Below are positions 45,409 through 54,053 of a stretch of 64,000 nt of DNA, one piece after another. Below the pieces are notes generated by a model. It was not told where the DNA came from, did no database searches, and was given only the letters and a program-made list of their open reading frames with translations. The number at the start of each line of letters is the position of its first letter. Within the stretch, counting starts at the first letter, position 1. The position numbers were made by a program, and so were the translations under genes. The DNA is from Afipia massiliensis (GTDB lineage Bacteria > Pseudomonadota > Alphaproteobacteria > Rhizobiales > Xanthobacteraceae), in assembly GCF_014203115.1 (NCBI RefSeq), contig NZ_JACHIJ010000004.1:310001-374000 (forward strand), written 5' to 3'.

Positions 45409-48400
45409 GTGGCCGGGCGACAGCGGATAGACCGCGTCAGGCGCCAGTATAATCAATGGGTTGCCAACCAGACCCTTGAGGACTACGCGCTTCGCTTCAC
45501 GGCCAAGAGCGCGCGGCGCTGGTCGGCGGCACGGGTGGCGAACACAGCCCTGGGCGCGATCTCATTTCTCGCGCTGGAGGCTATCGGCGGCACCATCACC
45601 CTGAACTACGGCGTGACCAACGCCACCGCTGCCATTCTCGTGGTCAGCGTCATCATTTTCTGCTGCGGACTGCCGATTGCCTATTATGCAGCCAGATATG
45701 GCGTCGATATCGACCTGCTCACGCGCGGGGCCGGCTTCGGCTACATCGGTTCCACGATCACGTCGCTGATCTACGCATCCTTCACCTTCATCTTTTTCGC
45801 CATCGAGGCCGTCATTCTCGCGATGGCGCTCGAACTCTGTTTCGGTATCCCCCGCCCGATCGGCTATCTCATCAGCGCGGTCGTCATCATCCCGCTGGTC
45901 ACCCACGGCATCACACTGATCAGCCGCTTCCAGCTATGGACGCAGCCATTCTGGATCCTGCTCCACATTCTGCCGTTCGTGGCCATCGCCATCAAAAGCC
46001 CCGGCTCGTTTGCGGAGTGGACCGCGTTCCCGGGCGAGCATGGCAATCCATCAGGACACCTCGACCTGTTGCTGTTTGGAACCGCGGCCTCTGTCGTGTT
46101 CGCGCTGGTGGCGCAGATCGGCGAGCAGGTCGACTTCCTGCGATTTCTGCCGCGCGATCGGCGAACCTCGAAGCGCGCATGGTGGATCGCCATGATCAGC
46201 GCCGGCCCCGGCTGGATCGTGCCTGGTGCGATCAAGATGCTGGCCGGATCGTTCCTTGCCTTCTTCGCCATCAAGCATGGCGTGACGGCGGAGTATGCCG
46301 CAGAACCCGCGCATATGTATCTCGAGGCGTTTCGTTATGTGCTTGCACAGCCTGATCTCGCGCTGGCGCTGACCGGCACGTTCGTCATCCTGTCGCAGCT
46401 CAAGATCAATGTCACCAATGCCTATGCGGGTTCAATTGCGTGGTCGAATTTCTTCTCGCGCCTGACGCACAGCCATCCCGGCCGCGTGGTATGGCTGGTG
46501 TTCAATGTGCTGGTCGCGCTGCTGCTGATGGAAATCGGCGTTTACAAGGCGCTGGAACAAACACTGGCGCTTTATTCGAACGTCGCCATCGCCTGGGTCG
46601 GGGCGCTGGTCGCCGATCTCATCGTCAACAAGCCGCTCGGCCTGCGCCCGCAGCACATGGAGTTCAAGCGCGCGCATCTCTACGACATCAATCCCGTCGG
46701 CGTCGGCGCCATGACCATCGCCACCATCGTCTCGATCAGCGCGTTTTATGGCTTCTTCGGAACCACGGCGAAGGCGCTTGCGCCGTTCGTGGCGCTGACC
46801 GTGGCCTTTCTGACCGCGCCGGTGATCGCATGGGCGACCGGCGGCCGGTACTACATCGCGCGCAAGCCGAAGCGGAGCTGGCAGAATCTCGAAACCATCA
46901 AGTGCTGTATCTGCGAACACGCCTTCGAGCCCGAAGACATGGCCTCCTGCCCAGCTTATGCCGGTCCGATCTGCTCGCTGTGCTGTTCACTCGATGCGCG
47001 CTGCCACGATCTGTGCAAACCCCATGCACGTATTCAGTCTCAGCTGTCCGAAACTCTCGGCAAGCTTCTCCCCCAAGCGATTTATGCGCGCATCAACTCG
47101 CAGTTGGGACATTATCTCGGGGTCTTTGCCGCGTCCGCCGGACTTGTCGGCTTGACGCTCGGACTGATCTACCTGCAGTCCTCGACAGTGATTGCGGTTG
47201 ATCATATCCAGCTTTCGGACGTGCTCTGGAAAGTCTTCTTCGCCTTGACGATTATCATCGGTGTCGTGGCGTGGCTGTTCGTTCTCGCCAAGCAAAGCCG
47301 TCAGGCTGCGGAAGCCGAAACCAAGCGGCAAACCACGCTGCTGATGCAGGAAATCGACGCCCACCGGCAGACCGACATCGAACTTCAGCGCGCCAAGGAG
47401 GTCGCCGAATCCGCCAACCTCGCCAAGAGCCGCTACGTGGTCGGCTTAAGCCACGAATTGCGCTCGCCGCTCAACGCCATCAGCGGTTATGCGCAGCTGC
47501 TCGAACAGGACGCGACCATCCAGCCGAAGCCGCGCGACCAGATCCGCGTGGTTCGCCGCAGCGCCGATCATCTCTCGGGACTGATCGACGGCCTGCTGGA
47601 TATTTCCAAGATCGAGGCCGGACGGCTTCATCTGTCGCGCGACGAAGTTCGCCTCCACGCGTTTCTCGATCAGCTTGTCGGGATGTTCCGCTTGCAGGCC
47701 GCGGCGAAGAACGTGGAATTCGTATTCCAGCGGCCGGAGACCCTGCCGCCGGTCGTCTATGCCGACGAGAAGCGGCTGCGGCAGATTCTGATCAATCTGC
47801 TGTCGAACGCCATCAAGTTCACCCAGAGCGGCAGCGTTCATTTCATCGTGCATTACCGCAGCCCCGTGGCGGAATTCGAAGTGCGCGACACCGGCCCCGG
47901 CATTCACTCCGACGATCTGGAGCGAATTTTCGCGCCGTTCGAACGCGGCGCGCTCGGCATTTCGCAGCCGCAAACCGGTACCGGATTGGGCCTCACCATC
48001 AGCAAGCTGCTCGCCGGCGTCATGGGCGGCGACATTCGTGTCACCAGCACCGTCGGCAAAGGCAGCACGTTCCAGGTGAAAATGTTGTTGTCCGAGGTCA
48101 CCAACCCGACCCGCATCAAGACGATCAACGCCCCGATCTACGGCTATCACGGTCCGCGCAAAACCATCCTCATCACCGACGATGATCCAACTCACCGCGA
48201 TTTGCTGCGCGAAGTTCTCGCCCCGCTGGGCTTCATCATCCTGAGCGCCCCGGACGGCGCGACATGTCTCAATCTCGCGCAACACTGTCAGCCGGACATG
48301 TTCCTGCTCGACATCTCCATGGGTGAGATCGACGGTTGGTCGGTTGCCGAAAGCCTCCGCACCGCCGGGCATCATAATGCCCGCATCCTGATGATTTCGG

Positions 48401-48795
48401 CGAGCGCGCTCGAAGCTCACGGCGCCCCGCTGGCGCAACCGTTCCACGACGGCTACCTGATGAAGCCGATCGACGTTCCGCGCCTGCTTGAACTGATCGG
48501 CCAGTTACTCAAGATCGAATGGTCATACGAGCCGGGACCAATTCAAACCACCGAAGCGTCGGCCGCCGCATGGAACGCGGACAAGGATCCGAGTCCACCG
48601 GTGCAGTATGTGGATGAGTTGATTGATCTCGGACAAATCGGCTACGTCACGGCCATTCATCTCAAGCTTGACCAAATCGACAAGGATCATCCGGAGCACG
48701 CGGCCTTCGTGTCGCAGATGCGCTCGCTGATCGAACGGTTCGATCTCGGGCAATACATGGCAACCCTTCAGAATGTGCAGCGCCATGATCATTGA
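45409..48795 (+). CDS. NCS1-transporter-fused hybrid sensor histidine kinase/response regulator
   Basis: The 1128-residue product joins five parts. Residues 1 to about 490 form a 12-helix NCS1 (cytosine/allantoin/hydantoin permease) domain, with ALGAISFLALEAIGGTITLNYG and FLRFLPRDRRTSKRAWWIAMISAGPGWI. Residues 499-536 hold a Cys-rich zinc-ribbon-like module with CxxC pairs. Two further membrane helices lie at about 566-628. A histidine kinase has H682 in LSHELRSPLNAI, N796/N800 in the N box and GTGLGLTISKLL. A receiver has acidic D924-D926, phospho-acceptor D968 and K1019. I chose GTG 45409 because AAGGAG lies 6 nt upstream and a sigma-54-like promoter lies between it and earlier in-frame starts. 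It is divergent from urtABCDE-fmdAB and overlaps a LuxR-type regulator gene, so it probably senses urea, an amide or a related cyclic compound. Confidence 0.88.
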   Translation: MAGRQRIDRVRRQYNQWVANQTLEDYALRFTAKSARRWSAARVANTALGAISFLALEAIGGTITLNYGVTNATAAILVVSVIIFCCGLPIAYYAARYGVDIDLLTRGAGFGYIGSTITSLIYASFTFIFFAIEAVILAMALELCFGIPRPIGYLISAVVIIPLVTHGITLISRFQLWTQPFWILLHILPFVAIAIKSPGSFAEWTAFPGEHGNPSGHLDLLLFGTAASVVFALVAQIGEQVDFLRFLPRDRRTSKRAWWIAMISAGPGWIVPGAIKMLAGSFLAFFAIKHGVTAEYAAEPAHMYLEAFRYVLAQPDLALALTGTFVILSQLKINVTNAYAGSIAWSNFFSRLTHSHPGRVVWLVFNVLVALLLMEIGVYKALEQTLALYSNVAIAWVGALVADLIVNKPLGLRPQHMEFKRAHLYDINPVGVGAMTIATIVSISAFYGFFGTTAKALAPFVALTVAFLTAPVIAWATGGRYYIARKPKRSWQNLETIKCCICEHAFEPEDMASCPAYAGPICSLCCSLDARCHDLCKPHARIQSQLSETLGKLLPQAIYARINSQLGHYLGVFAASAGLVGLTLGLIYLQSSTVIAVDHIQLSDVLWKVFFALTIIIGVVAWLFVLAKQSRQAAEAETKRQTTLLMQEIDAHRQTDIELQRAKEVAESANLAKSRYVVGLSHELRSPLNAISGYAQLLEQDATIQPKPRDQIRVVRRSADHLSGLIDGLLDISKIEAGRLHLSRDEVRLHAFLDQLVGMFRLQAAAKNVEFVFQRPETLPPVVYADEKRLRQILINLLSNAIKFTQSGSVHFIVHYRSPVAEFEVRDTGPGIHSDDLERIFAPFERGALGISQPQTGTGLGLTISKLLAGVMGGDIRVTSTVGKGSTFQVKMLLSEVTNPTRIKTINAPIYGYHGPRKTILITDDDPTHRDLLREVLAPLGFIILSAPDGATCLNLAQHCQPDMFLLDISMGEIDGWSVAESLRTAGHHNARILMISASALEAHGAPLAQPFHDGYLMKPIDVPRLLELIGQLLKIEWSYEPGPIQTTEASAAAWNADKDPSPPVQYVDELIDLGQIGYVTAIHLKLDQIDKDHPEHAAFVSQMRSLIERFDLGQYMATLQNVQRHDH

Positions 48796-49702
48796 AGCGA
48801 AATCACGCGACACCGTGCTCATCGTCGATGACTCGCCGGAAACCCTGCGGATGCTGACTGACGCGCTCGATGGCGCCGGCATGACCGTGATGGTCGCGCT
48901 CGACGGCGCGTCGGCCCTGCGCATCGGCGAACAGATCGTGCCGGATATCATCCTCCTTGATGCAGTAATGCCGGGCATGGATGGGTTCGAGGCCTGCCGC
49001 CGTCTCAAGCGCGAGGCCAAGCTTGCCGGTGTGCCGGTCATCTTCATGACGGGTCTGGCCGAGAGCGAACACATTGTGCGGGGGCTGGAGGCCGGCGGCG
49101 TCGACTACGTGACCAAGCCGATTGTCATTGTTGAAATGCTGGCGCGGATCAAGGTTCACCTCGCAAATGCAAGGCTGACTCAAAGTGCGCGCGCCGCACT
49201 GGACGTGTCAGGGCGTTACCTGTTTGCAGTCGATCACCGCGGGCGCATCATCTGGGCGACCCCGCAGGCGGAGAAACTGGCGCGCGCGAGAGGCACCGAC
49301 GAGAAGTTCGAATTGCCCGAGCCATGGCTCGACTGGCTCGATCAGATGCACCGTGGAATGGCCGAATCGAAATCGCCGCCAGCGATTTCGTTCCGTGACG
49401 AGAAGCTTCGCCTGCAATACATGGGCCGGCTCGGCGCGAACGAATTCCTGCTCCGGCTGGCACGGGATACCAGTTCAGACTCTCCGGCGGAGTTCAGCAA
49501 AGAGCTCGGACTGACCAGTCGCGAGGGCGAAGTACTGTCCTGGCTGAGCAAGGGCAAGACCAACCGCGACATCGCGCAGATCCTGGGCCTCAGCCCGCGC
49601 ACCGTCGACAAGCATCTTGAGCAGATTTACGCAAAGCTCGGCGTCGAAAACCGCACCGCCGCGGCAGCCGTTGCCACCAATGCCAGTCATCGGAATTTCT
49701 GA
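48785..49702 (+). CDS. LuxR-type response regulator with receiver and central PAS-like region
   Basis: The 305-residue protein has a receiver domain (TVLIVDDSPETLR with D15/D16; phospho-acceptor D59 in ILLDAVMPGMDG; lysine in YVTKPI). A central region of about 100 residues has a PAS-like start (GRYLFAVDHRGRIIWATPQAEKLARA). A GerE/LuxR HTH follows at about 242-296 (LTSREGEVLSWLSKGKTNRDIAQILGLSPRTVDKHLEQIYAKLGV). The start overlaps the end of the kinase gene by 11 bp, so the two are coupled. It is the likely output of the kinase and may activate the amide/urea operon. Confidence 0.9.
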   Translation: MIIEAKSRDTVLIVDDSPETLRMLTDALDGAGMTVMVALDGASALRIGEQIVPDIILLDAVMPGMDGFEACRRLKREAKLAGVPVIFMTGLAESEHIVRGLEAGGVDYVTKPIVIVEMLARIKVHLANARLTQSARAALDVSGRYLFAVDHRGRIIWATPQAEKLARARGTDEKFELPEPWLDWLDQMHRGMAESKSPPAISFRDEKLRLQYMGRLGANEFLLRLARDTSSDSPAEFSKELGLTSREGEVLSWLSKGKTNRDIAQILGLSPRTVDKHLEQIYAKLGVENRTAAAAVATNASHRNF

Positions 49703-49809
49703 CGGAATGAACGAGGCAACACGAAAGGTGACTTTGCCCTATTCAATCACCTCGTCGTCGTGGGCGATAGCTTCAGTGGAATGATAACGCTGAGCGCCTT
49801 CGCGCGCGC

Positions 49810-50487
49810 CTAATTGTCGAAACCGACGAACACCGTAGCTTCATCGACAGACTTTCGTTCGGACACGACCGCATTTGCCGGGAAGCTTTCATCCGGCCAG
49901 CCCAACGCGATACTTTTCATGATGACCTGATCGTCGGCTATTCCGGCATGCTCACGCACCACCGGTGATTGCATGATGCCCTGGCTGTTAATCACTGCGC
50001 CCAGTCCGCGAGACCAGGCGGCATTGACCAGAGCGGTCGCCACAGCGCCGCAATCGAACGGCGTATCGTCGCTGCCGTCCAGCACGCGGTCATAGGTCAC
50101 AATCACGCATACAGGCGCGTCGAATTGACGGAAGCCGCGCAGGACCCAGTCCTGCCGCTTATCCTTGTCATCGCGCTCGATCCCCATTGCGGAGAATAGT
50201 TGCTTGGCAACACCAACCTGCCTGTCGCGGTGCGGACCTACAAAGGCCTGCCCCGTACGGAACTCACGCGACTGCGGTACGCCAGCCACCATCCGCTCGG
50301 TGTTGCCGGCGCGGATCCGATCCAGCGGTTCGCCCGTGACAATGTAGAAATTCCAGGGCTGGGTGTTCATCGACGACGGAGCGCGCATCGCCAAACCGAT
50401 GATTTCCTCAATCAGTGCCTTTGGGACTGGATCGGGTTTGTAACCGCGGATGCTCCGTCGGCCGAGGATAACATCATCAAATCGCAT
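49810..50487 (-). CDS. Nitroreductase-family flavoprotein
   Basis: The 225-residue protein begins MRFDDVILGRRSIRGYKPDPVPKALIEEIIGLAMRAPSSMNTQPWNFYIV, the classic FMN-binding start of the family. It ends with AWSRGLGAVINSQGIMQSPVVREHAGI and IALGWPDESFPANAVVSERK. It would reduce nitro compounds, quinones or an unknown electron acceptor with NAD(P)H. ATG 50487 was chosen because upstream in-frame sequence is not family-like. Its neighbours give no functional hint. Confidence 0.88.
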   Translation of the reverse strand: MRFDDVILGRRSIRGYKPDPVPKALIEEIIGLAMRAPSSMNTQPWNFYIVTGEPLDRIRAGNTERMVAGVPQSREFRTGQAFVGPHRDRQVGVAKQLFSAMGIERDDKDKRQDWVLRGFRQFDAPVCVIVTYDRVLDGSDDTPFDCGAVATALVNAAWSRGLGAVINSQGIMQSPVVREHAGIADDQVIMKSIALGWPDESFPANAVVSERKSVDEATVFVGFDN

Positions 50488-50772
50488 TTGTATGGAATTC
50501 CCCAGTATGATTCCTGAACTGGCCTGGATATTCGCGGCTTCTCGGCTTGTGCGCAAGCCTATGACCGCCCAGCAACCTCGAAATCTGGGCGGCATCAACG
50601 ATCCTATAGCCGCTTAGCGTTCTGGTTATTTCCTTGTCAGTCAGACACTGAGTGTCCGAGAAAACGCATCACGCACAGCCAACGGATGCCGCGATATCCC
50701 GGTTAGCAGCGCCGATCGACGTGCTTCCGCGTACCCCGGCGAAACGATCACCACGCCGGCATCGTAACCAGC

Positions 50773-52029
50773 TCAACAAGTAACGCCATAGCGCTGTGCA
50801 GCTTCGATCGTGAGTCCCTTGCCCACAGCCCCGAAAGTATCACCTTCAATCACCCGGGCGGCCGGGACCATTTTGACAATGGCACTTCGCACATGAGTGA
50901 GTTGCACTGAACCACCGGTCAAGAATATCACGTCAATATTTTTGGAAGTAAGCCGCGCCTGTTCGAGGCACGTTTTTATCCGCGCAGCGATGCGCATAGC
51001 CAGTTGCCCGGTATGATTGACGAGATCTGAGCGCTTTATGGCGGCGCCCAGACTTGGCTCAACCCAGTCAAGTGAAACCTCCGTTTGCCGATTATCGGAC
51101 AATGAAATCTTCGCATCTTCAACTTCCATTGCCAGGGTATGACCCCGTTGTTCCTCGATCACGCGAACGAGGCGGTCGAACAATTCAGGCTGCGCGGCCT
51201 CGTAGCGAACCTGGCGGACCTGAGTCATGACCTTCTGATCGTACACGCTGTTGATACTCGACCAGGTTGCAAGATCGTGGAAGTAGCTCGACGGAGCATC
51301 TAGTCCTGCACGCTTCATCTCACTGCCATAGCCCAGCAGCGGCATGATCACACCGAGGCTAAGCTGACGGTCGAAATCGGTGCCTCCGATCCTCACGCCA
51401 TCATTGGCCAGAATATCGGGCTTCCGATCAGTCTTTCGGTGACGCTCCGGGCTGAGACGCACAATCGAGAAATCGGACGTACCGCCGCCGATGTCCGCGA
51501 TCAGCGCTATTTGCTCTTGAGAGATTCCGCGCTCGTAATCGAGTGCAGCGGCAATTGGCTCGAACTGAAAGGTGACTTCTTCGAAACCAATCTCTCGCGC
51601 GATGTCGCGCAATGTTTGCTCTGCCCTGCGATCGGCTTCCGACGCGTTATCGATGAAATGTACGGGCCGGCCATGGACGACATATCTCAATTCATGACCA
51701 ACGGCCTGTTCGGCGCGACGCTTTACGACGCGGAGATAATAAGCGATCACGTCACGGAAACTTGCGCGCTCGCGCCCCACTTTCGTGGTTTCGTCGATCA
51801 GCGCCGTGCCGAGCACTGATTTCAGACTTCGCATCAGGCGGCCGGGCGCGCCGTCGACATATGTCTCAATGGCCTTACGGCCGATCAGGACGGCGCCATC
51901 CCGCTCATAAAAGATCGCGCTCGGGATGGTGGCATGACCAGCCTCCAGCTCTGCTAACATCGGCGCGCGGCCGACAAGAGTACCAAGCGTCGTATTCGAC
52001 GTGCCGAAATCGAGGCCGCAGGCTGACAT
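50773..52029 (-). CDS. Hsp70-family protein (YegD-like), ATPase domain only
   Basis: The 418-residue protein starts GLDFGTSNTTLGTL, the phosphate-1 loop of actin/Hsp70 ATPases, and has IALIADIGGGTSDFSIVRL (phosphate-2) and VIFLTGGSVQLTHVRSAIV (adenosine). It stops after the nucleotide-binding domain; the substrate-binding domain of DnaK (about 640 residues) is absent. YegD-like proteins are of this length; their role is unclear. GGGAGC precedes ATG 52029. The 170 bases after its stop (50599-50772) hold nothing I can support beyond a short open frame. Confidence 0.87.
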   Translation of the reverse strand: MSACGLDFGTSNTTLGTLVGRAPMLAELEAGHATIPSAIFYERDGAVLIGRKAIETYVDGAPGRLMRSLKSVLGTALIDETTKVGRERASFRDVIAYYLRVVKRRAEQAVGHELRYVVHGRPVHFIDNASEADRRAEQTLRDIAREIGFEEVTFQFEPIAAALDYERGISQEQIALIADIGGGTSDFSIVRLSPERHRKTDRKPDILANDGVRIGGTDFDRQLSLGVIMPLLGYGSEMKRAGLDAPSSYFHDLATWSSINSVYDQKVMTQVRQVRYEAAQPELFDRLVRVIEEQRGHTLAMEVEDAKISLSDNRQTEVSLDWVEPSLGAAIKRSDLVNHTGQLAMRIAARIKTCLEQARLTSKNIDVIFLTGGSVQLTHVRSAIVKMVPAARVIEGDTFGAVGKGLTIEAAQRYGVTC

Positions 52030-52205
52030 CGTTGCTCCCAGAAAGAGCGCCCGTCTACCCATTCCGGAGCTATTGATCCACCACTATCTTGCGCGAATTT
52101 GCATACGCGCAGGCCGAACTCGCCCCTGCGATAAATTCAACAAGTACGGCGTTTACTCCCATCGCGCTCGAGACATATGTGACAACAGCCTGCCGATCGG
52201 CGCTC

Positions 52206-52273
52206 GGATGACCGTTAGGGTCAGAAGCGGATGCTCGCGAGTGACCGCTTCGCGCCAATACCGGACGCCATTG
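52206..52273. repeat. Dispersed degenerate repeat, copy 2
   Basis: This copy contains GGGTCA at 52218, a GCTCG box and CAATACCGGACGCCATTG (52256-52273), the same order as in 31668-31736. It lies directly before the tRNA-Arg gene. Confidence 0.6.
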
Positions 52274-52311
52274 AGTGGCTGCCTTTATTGCCTTAAGCGC
52301 ATCAAAAGCGT

Positions 52312-52388
52312 TGGCGATCCCGGGAAGACTCGAACTTCCGACCTGCGGTTTAGGAAACCGCCGCTCTATCCGGCTGAGCTACGGGACC
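52312..52388 (-). tRNA. tRNA-Arg (anticodon CCT)
   Basis: On the minus strand the acceptor arm GGTCCCG (from 52388) pairs with CGGGATC with one G-T pair. The D stem is GCTC/GAGC. The anticodon arm is GCGGT-TTCCTAA-ACCGC with CCT, the T arm is GGAAG-TTCGAGT-CTTCC, and the gene ends in G plus an encoded CCA (52312-52314). It reads AGG codons. Its 5' half and upstream flank are duplicated at 58449-58578, so it appears to be an insertion site. Confidence 0.95.
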
Positions 52389-52479
52389 GGTCGCATCCCT
52401 CGCGGAGATAGCCGCAAGAGCATCTAAAACTTTCGCGATTCCATACCAGAGCCCGCGCCCCACCGCCACCCTGCCTTGT
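52350..52479. repeat. 130-bp direct repeat, left copy (contains the 5' half of tRNA-Arg)
   Basis: Bases 52350-52479 match 58449-58578 with only three mismatches. The copy starts in the anticodon loop of tRNA-Arg, covers its 5' half and runs about 90 bp into the upstream flank. The pair brackets a 6.1-kb low-GC segment. Confidence 0.96.
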
Positions 52480-52613
52480 CAGCCCTGTTCGTTGGGGAGT
52501 TTTGAACTGGCACAACGCGCAGGATAAAGGCATTGGGCGCGTACTTCACGCCTATTGGCCTGCTCAGGTACTCGCAAACTGCGCAAGGCTGCAACCTTGT
52601 CCCAGCTTGATTT

Positions 52614-52659
52614 CATGATATCATGGGCTCATGGCAAAGTCTATTCGTGATATCACGAA
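52614..52659. promoter_or_regulatory. Twin TGATATCA palindromes at a ribbon-helix-helix gene start
   Basis: CATGATATCATG (52614-52625) and TTCGTGATATCACGAA (52644-52659) are perfect palindromes with the same TGATATCA core. Their centres are 32 bp apart, close to three helical turns, so two bound dimers would lie on one face of DNA. The second lies inside the first codons of the small gene. This suits autoregulation by the ribbon-helix-helix protein. Confidence 0.65.
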
Positions 52660-52825
52660 ATCACCTAGGTCTCGTGCTCCTGTAACTGGCGAGCCAGTTA
52701 TGGTGAGAATACAGCCAAATATGGCGAAGGCACTCGATGATTGGCGTAGGAAGCAAACGGACCTTCCGGGGCGCCCTGAAGCGATCCGGCGCCTCGTTGA
52801 GGCCGGTCTCAATTCTAAGCGATAG
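52631..52825 (+). CDS. Small ribbon-helix-helix (CopG/Arc-type) DNA-binding protein
   Basis: The 64-residue product has a basic N-terminus, one beta strand (GEPVMVRIQPNMAKALDDW) and two helices (PGRPEAIRRLVEAGL), the pattern of a ribbon-helix-helix fold. Such proteins act as dimers and often as antitoxins or plasmid copy regulators. No toxin-like gene follows. Palindromes with a shared core lie upstream and inside its 5' end. No good ribosome site precedes ATG 52631, so initiation may be leaderless or weak. Confidence 0.7.
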   Translation: MAKSIRDITKSPRSRAPVTGEPVMVRIQPNMAKALDDWRRKQTDLPGRPEAIRRLVEAGLNSKR

Positions 52826-52872
52826 TACTTACCCCCGCTTTCTGCCGTTTTAGACGGATTAATCGAATTGCT

Positions 52873-54052
52873 ATGAAACCCATCCCATTTAACGATCTTT
52901 CCAGAAACAGTCCCGCGATTGTTGGAGCACTTAGTGCAGTCGGAGAAAGGGTGATTTCCGGCGGATGGTACGTGTTGGGCCCTGAAAGCAAACAGTTTGA
53001 AGACGAGTTTGCAGCATTTTGTGGCTCAAGTTTCGCGATCGGTGTCGCGAATGGATCTGATGCACTCGAACTAGCTCTAAGAGCGGTAGGAGTCCGCGCC
53101 GGAGAGAGCGTCGCTACTGTCGCCAATGCCGGCGGTTATTCCACTCACGCGATACGCGCAATTGGGGCTCTTCCGCTATTTGTCGATGTTGAACCTGACA
53201 CGCAACTAATCAATCTCGATGAACTCGCATCAATACTAGCGAGCACCTGCCTTTGGTGCTCGCGTTATGGCGGCGGCGTGGCTCGCGTCAGAGAAGAACA
53301 GACGAAAGACAGTGCAATCCAAACGATTGAAGGCGGTGATTGTAACACATCTCTTCGGCTGCATGGTGGACATGAAGCGCGTACTTGAGATTTGTGCGGA
53401 AAATGAAATCAAAGTTATTGAAGATTGCGCGCAAGCGCATGGCGCCAGCATTGAAGGTAAAATGGCAGGCAGTTTTGGAGCCGCCGGCTGCTTCAGCTTC
53501 TATCCAACAAAGAATTTGGGCGCCCTGGGAGACGGTGGAGCAGTGATCACAAGCAGCGTTGCTCTTGCTGATCGCTTGCGCTCGCTTCGGCAGTATGGAT
53601 GGAAGGAAAAATATCACACCGCCGTGCTAAACGGTCGAAATAGTCGATTAGACGACATTCAGGCATCGTTCCTTCGAGTGAAGTTGCCGTTGTTGAAGTC
53701 TTGGAATCTCAGACGAAGAAAGATAGCCGCTCGTTACTGTGAGTTGATCACGAGCGAACAAGTGACTTGCCCGCCGATTGATTCATATGGGGACGCATGT
53801 GTGGCTCATCTTTTTGTCGTTCGATGCGTCGATCGCGAAAGACTGCGCAATCATTTAATAGCCCGCAATATTGGATGTCAGATCCATTATCCCGTGCCGG
53901 ACCATCTACAGGAAGCGTGGATGGATACTTCGTCCAATGTCAATCTTCCAGTTACCGAGAGTCTCGCGTCACAGGTTCTGTCATTGCCCTGCTATCCGGA
54001 ACTCGAAGACGATGAGATTGCCTTTGTCATACGAGCTGTGAACGAGCATTGA
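52873..54052 (+). pseudogene. DegT/DnrJ/EryC1/StrS sugar aminotransferase (FdtB-like), disrupted
   Basis: The first part (PIPFNDLSRN, VLGPESKQFEDEFAAFCGSSFAIGVANGSDALELALRA, to NLDELASIL) is in one frame. The rest is in another, running from LKAVIVTHLFGCMVDMKRVLEIC to 54052, with the PLP lysine in FSFYPTKNLGALGDGGAV. An insert of about 46 bp near 53242-53287 that includes a 9-bp inverted repeat shifts the frame by +1; deleting it would give DELASILASEKNRRK in one frame. The family transfers an amino group to dTDP- or UDP-keto-sugars. The flanking genes suggest dTDP-3-amino-3,6-dideoxyhexose synthesis, which this break would block unless another copy exists. Confidence 0.85.
53239..53263. repeat. 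Perfect 9-bp inverted repeat inside the broken aminotransferase gene
   Basis: GCGAGCACC (53239-53247) and GGTGCTCGC (53255-53263) form a hairpin with a 7-nt loop at the place where homology to the aminotransferase breaks. A second GCTCGCGT direct repeat (53258-53265 and 53281-53288) follows. The local sequence looks like a small insertion. Confidence 0.8.
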
Positions 54053-54053
54053 C

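Noticed and set aside
50599-50772. Short minus-strand open frame after the Hsp70-like gene
   Set aside because: It has no start context or family motif, and it is too short to be supported as a gene or a defined remnant.
52631-52825. Antitoxin of a toxin-antitoxin pair
   Set aside because: The next gene is a sugar aminotransferase; no small toxin-like frame adjoins it on either side.
53239-53388. Programmed frameshift in the sugar aminotransferase gene
   Set aside because: The shift is +1 and coincides with about 46 extra bases that have no match to the family, so an insertion explains it better.
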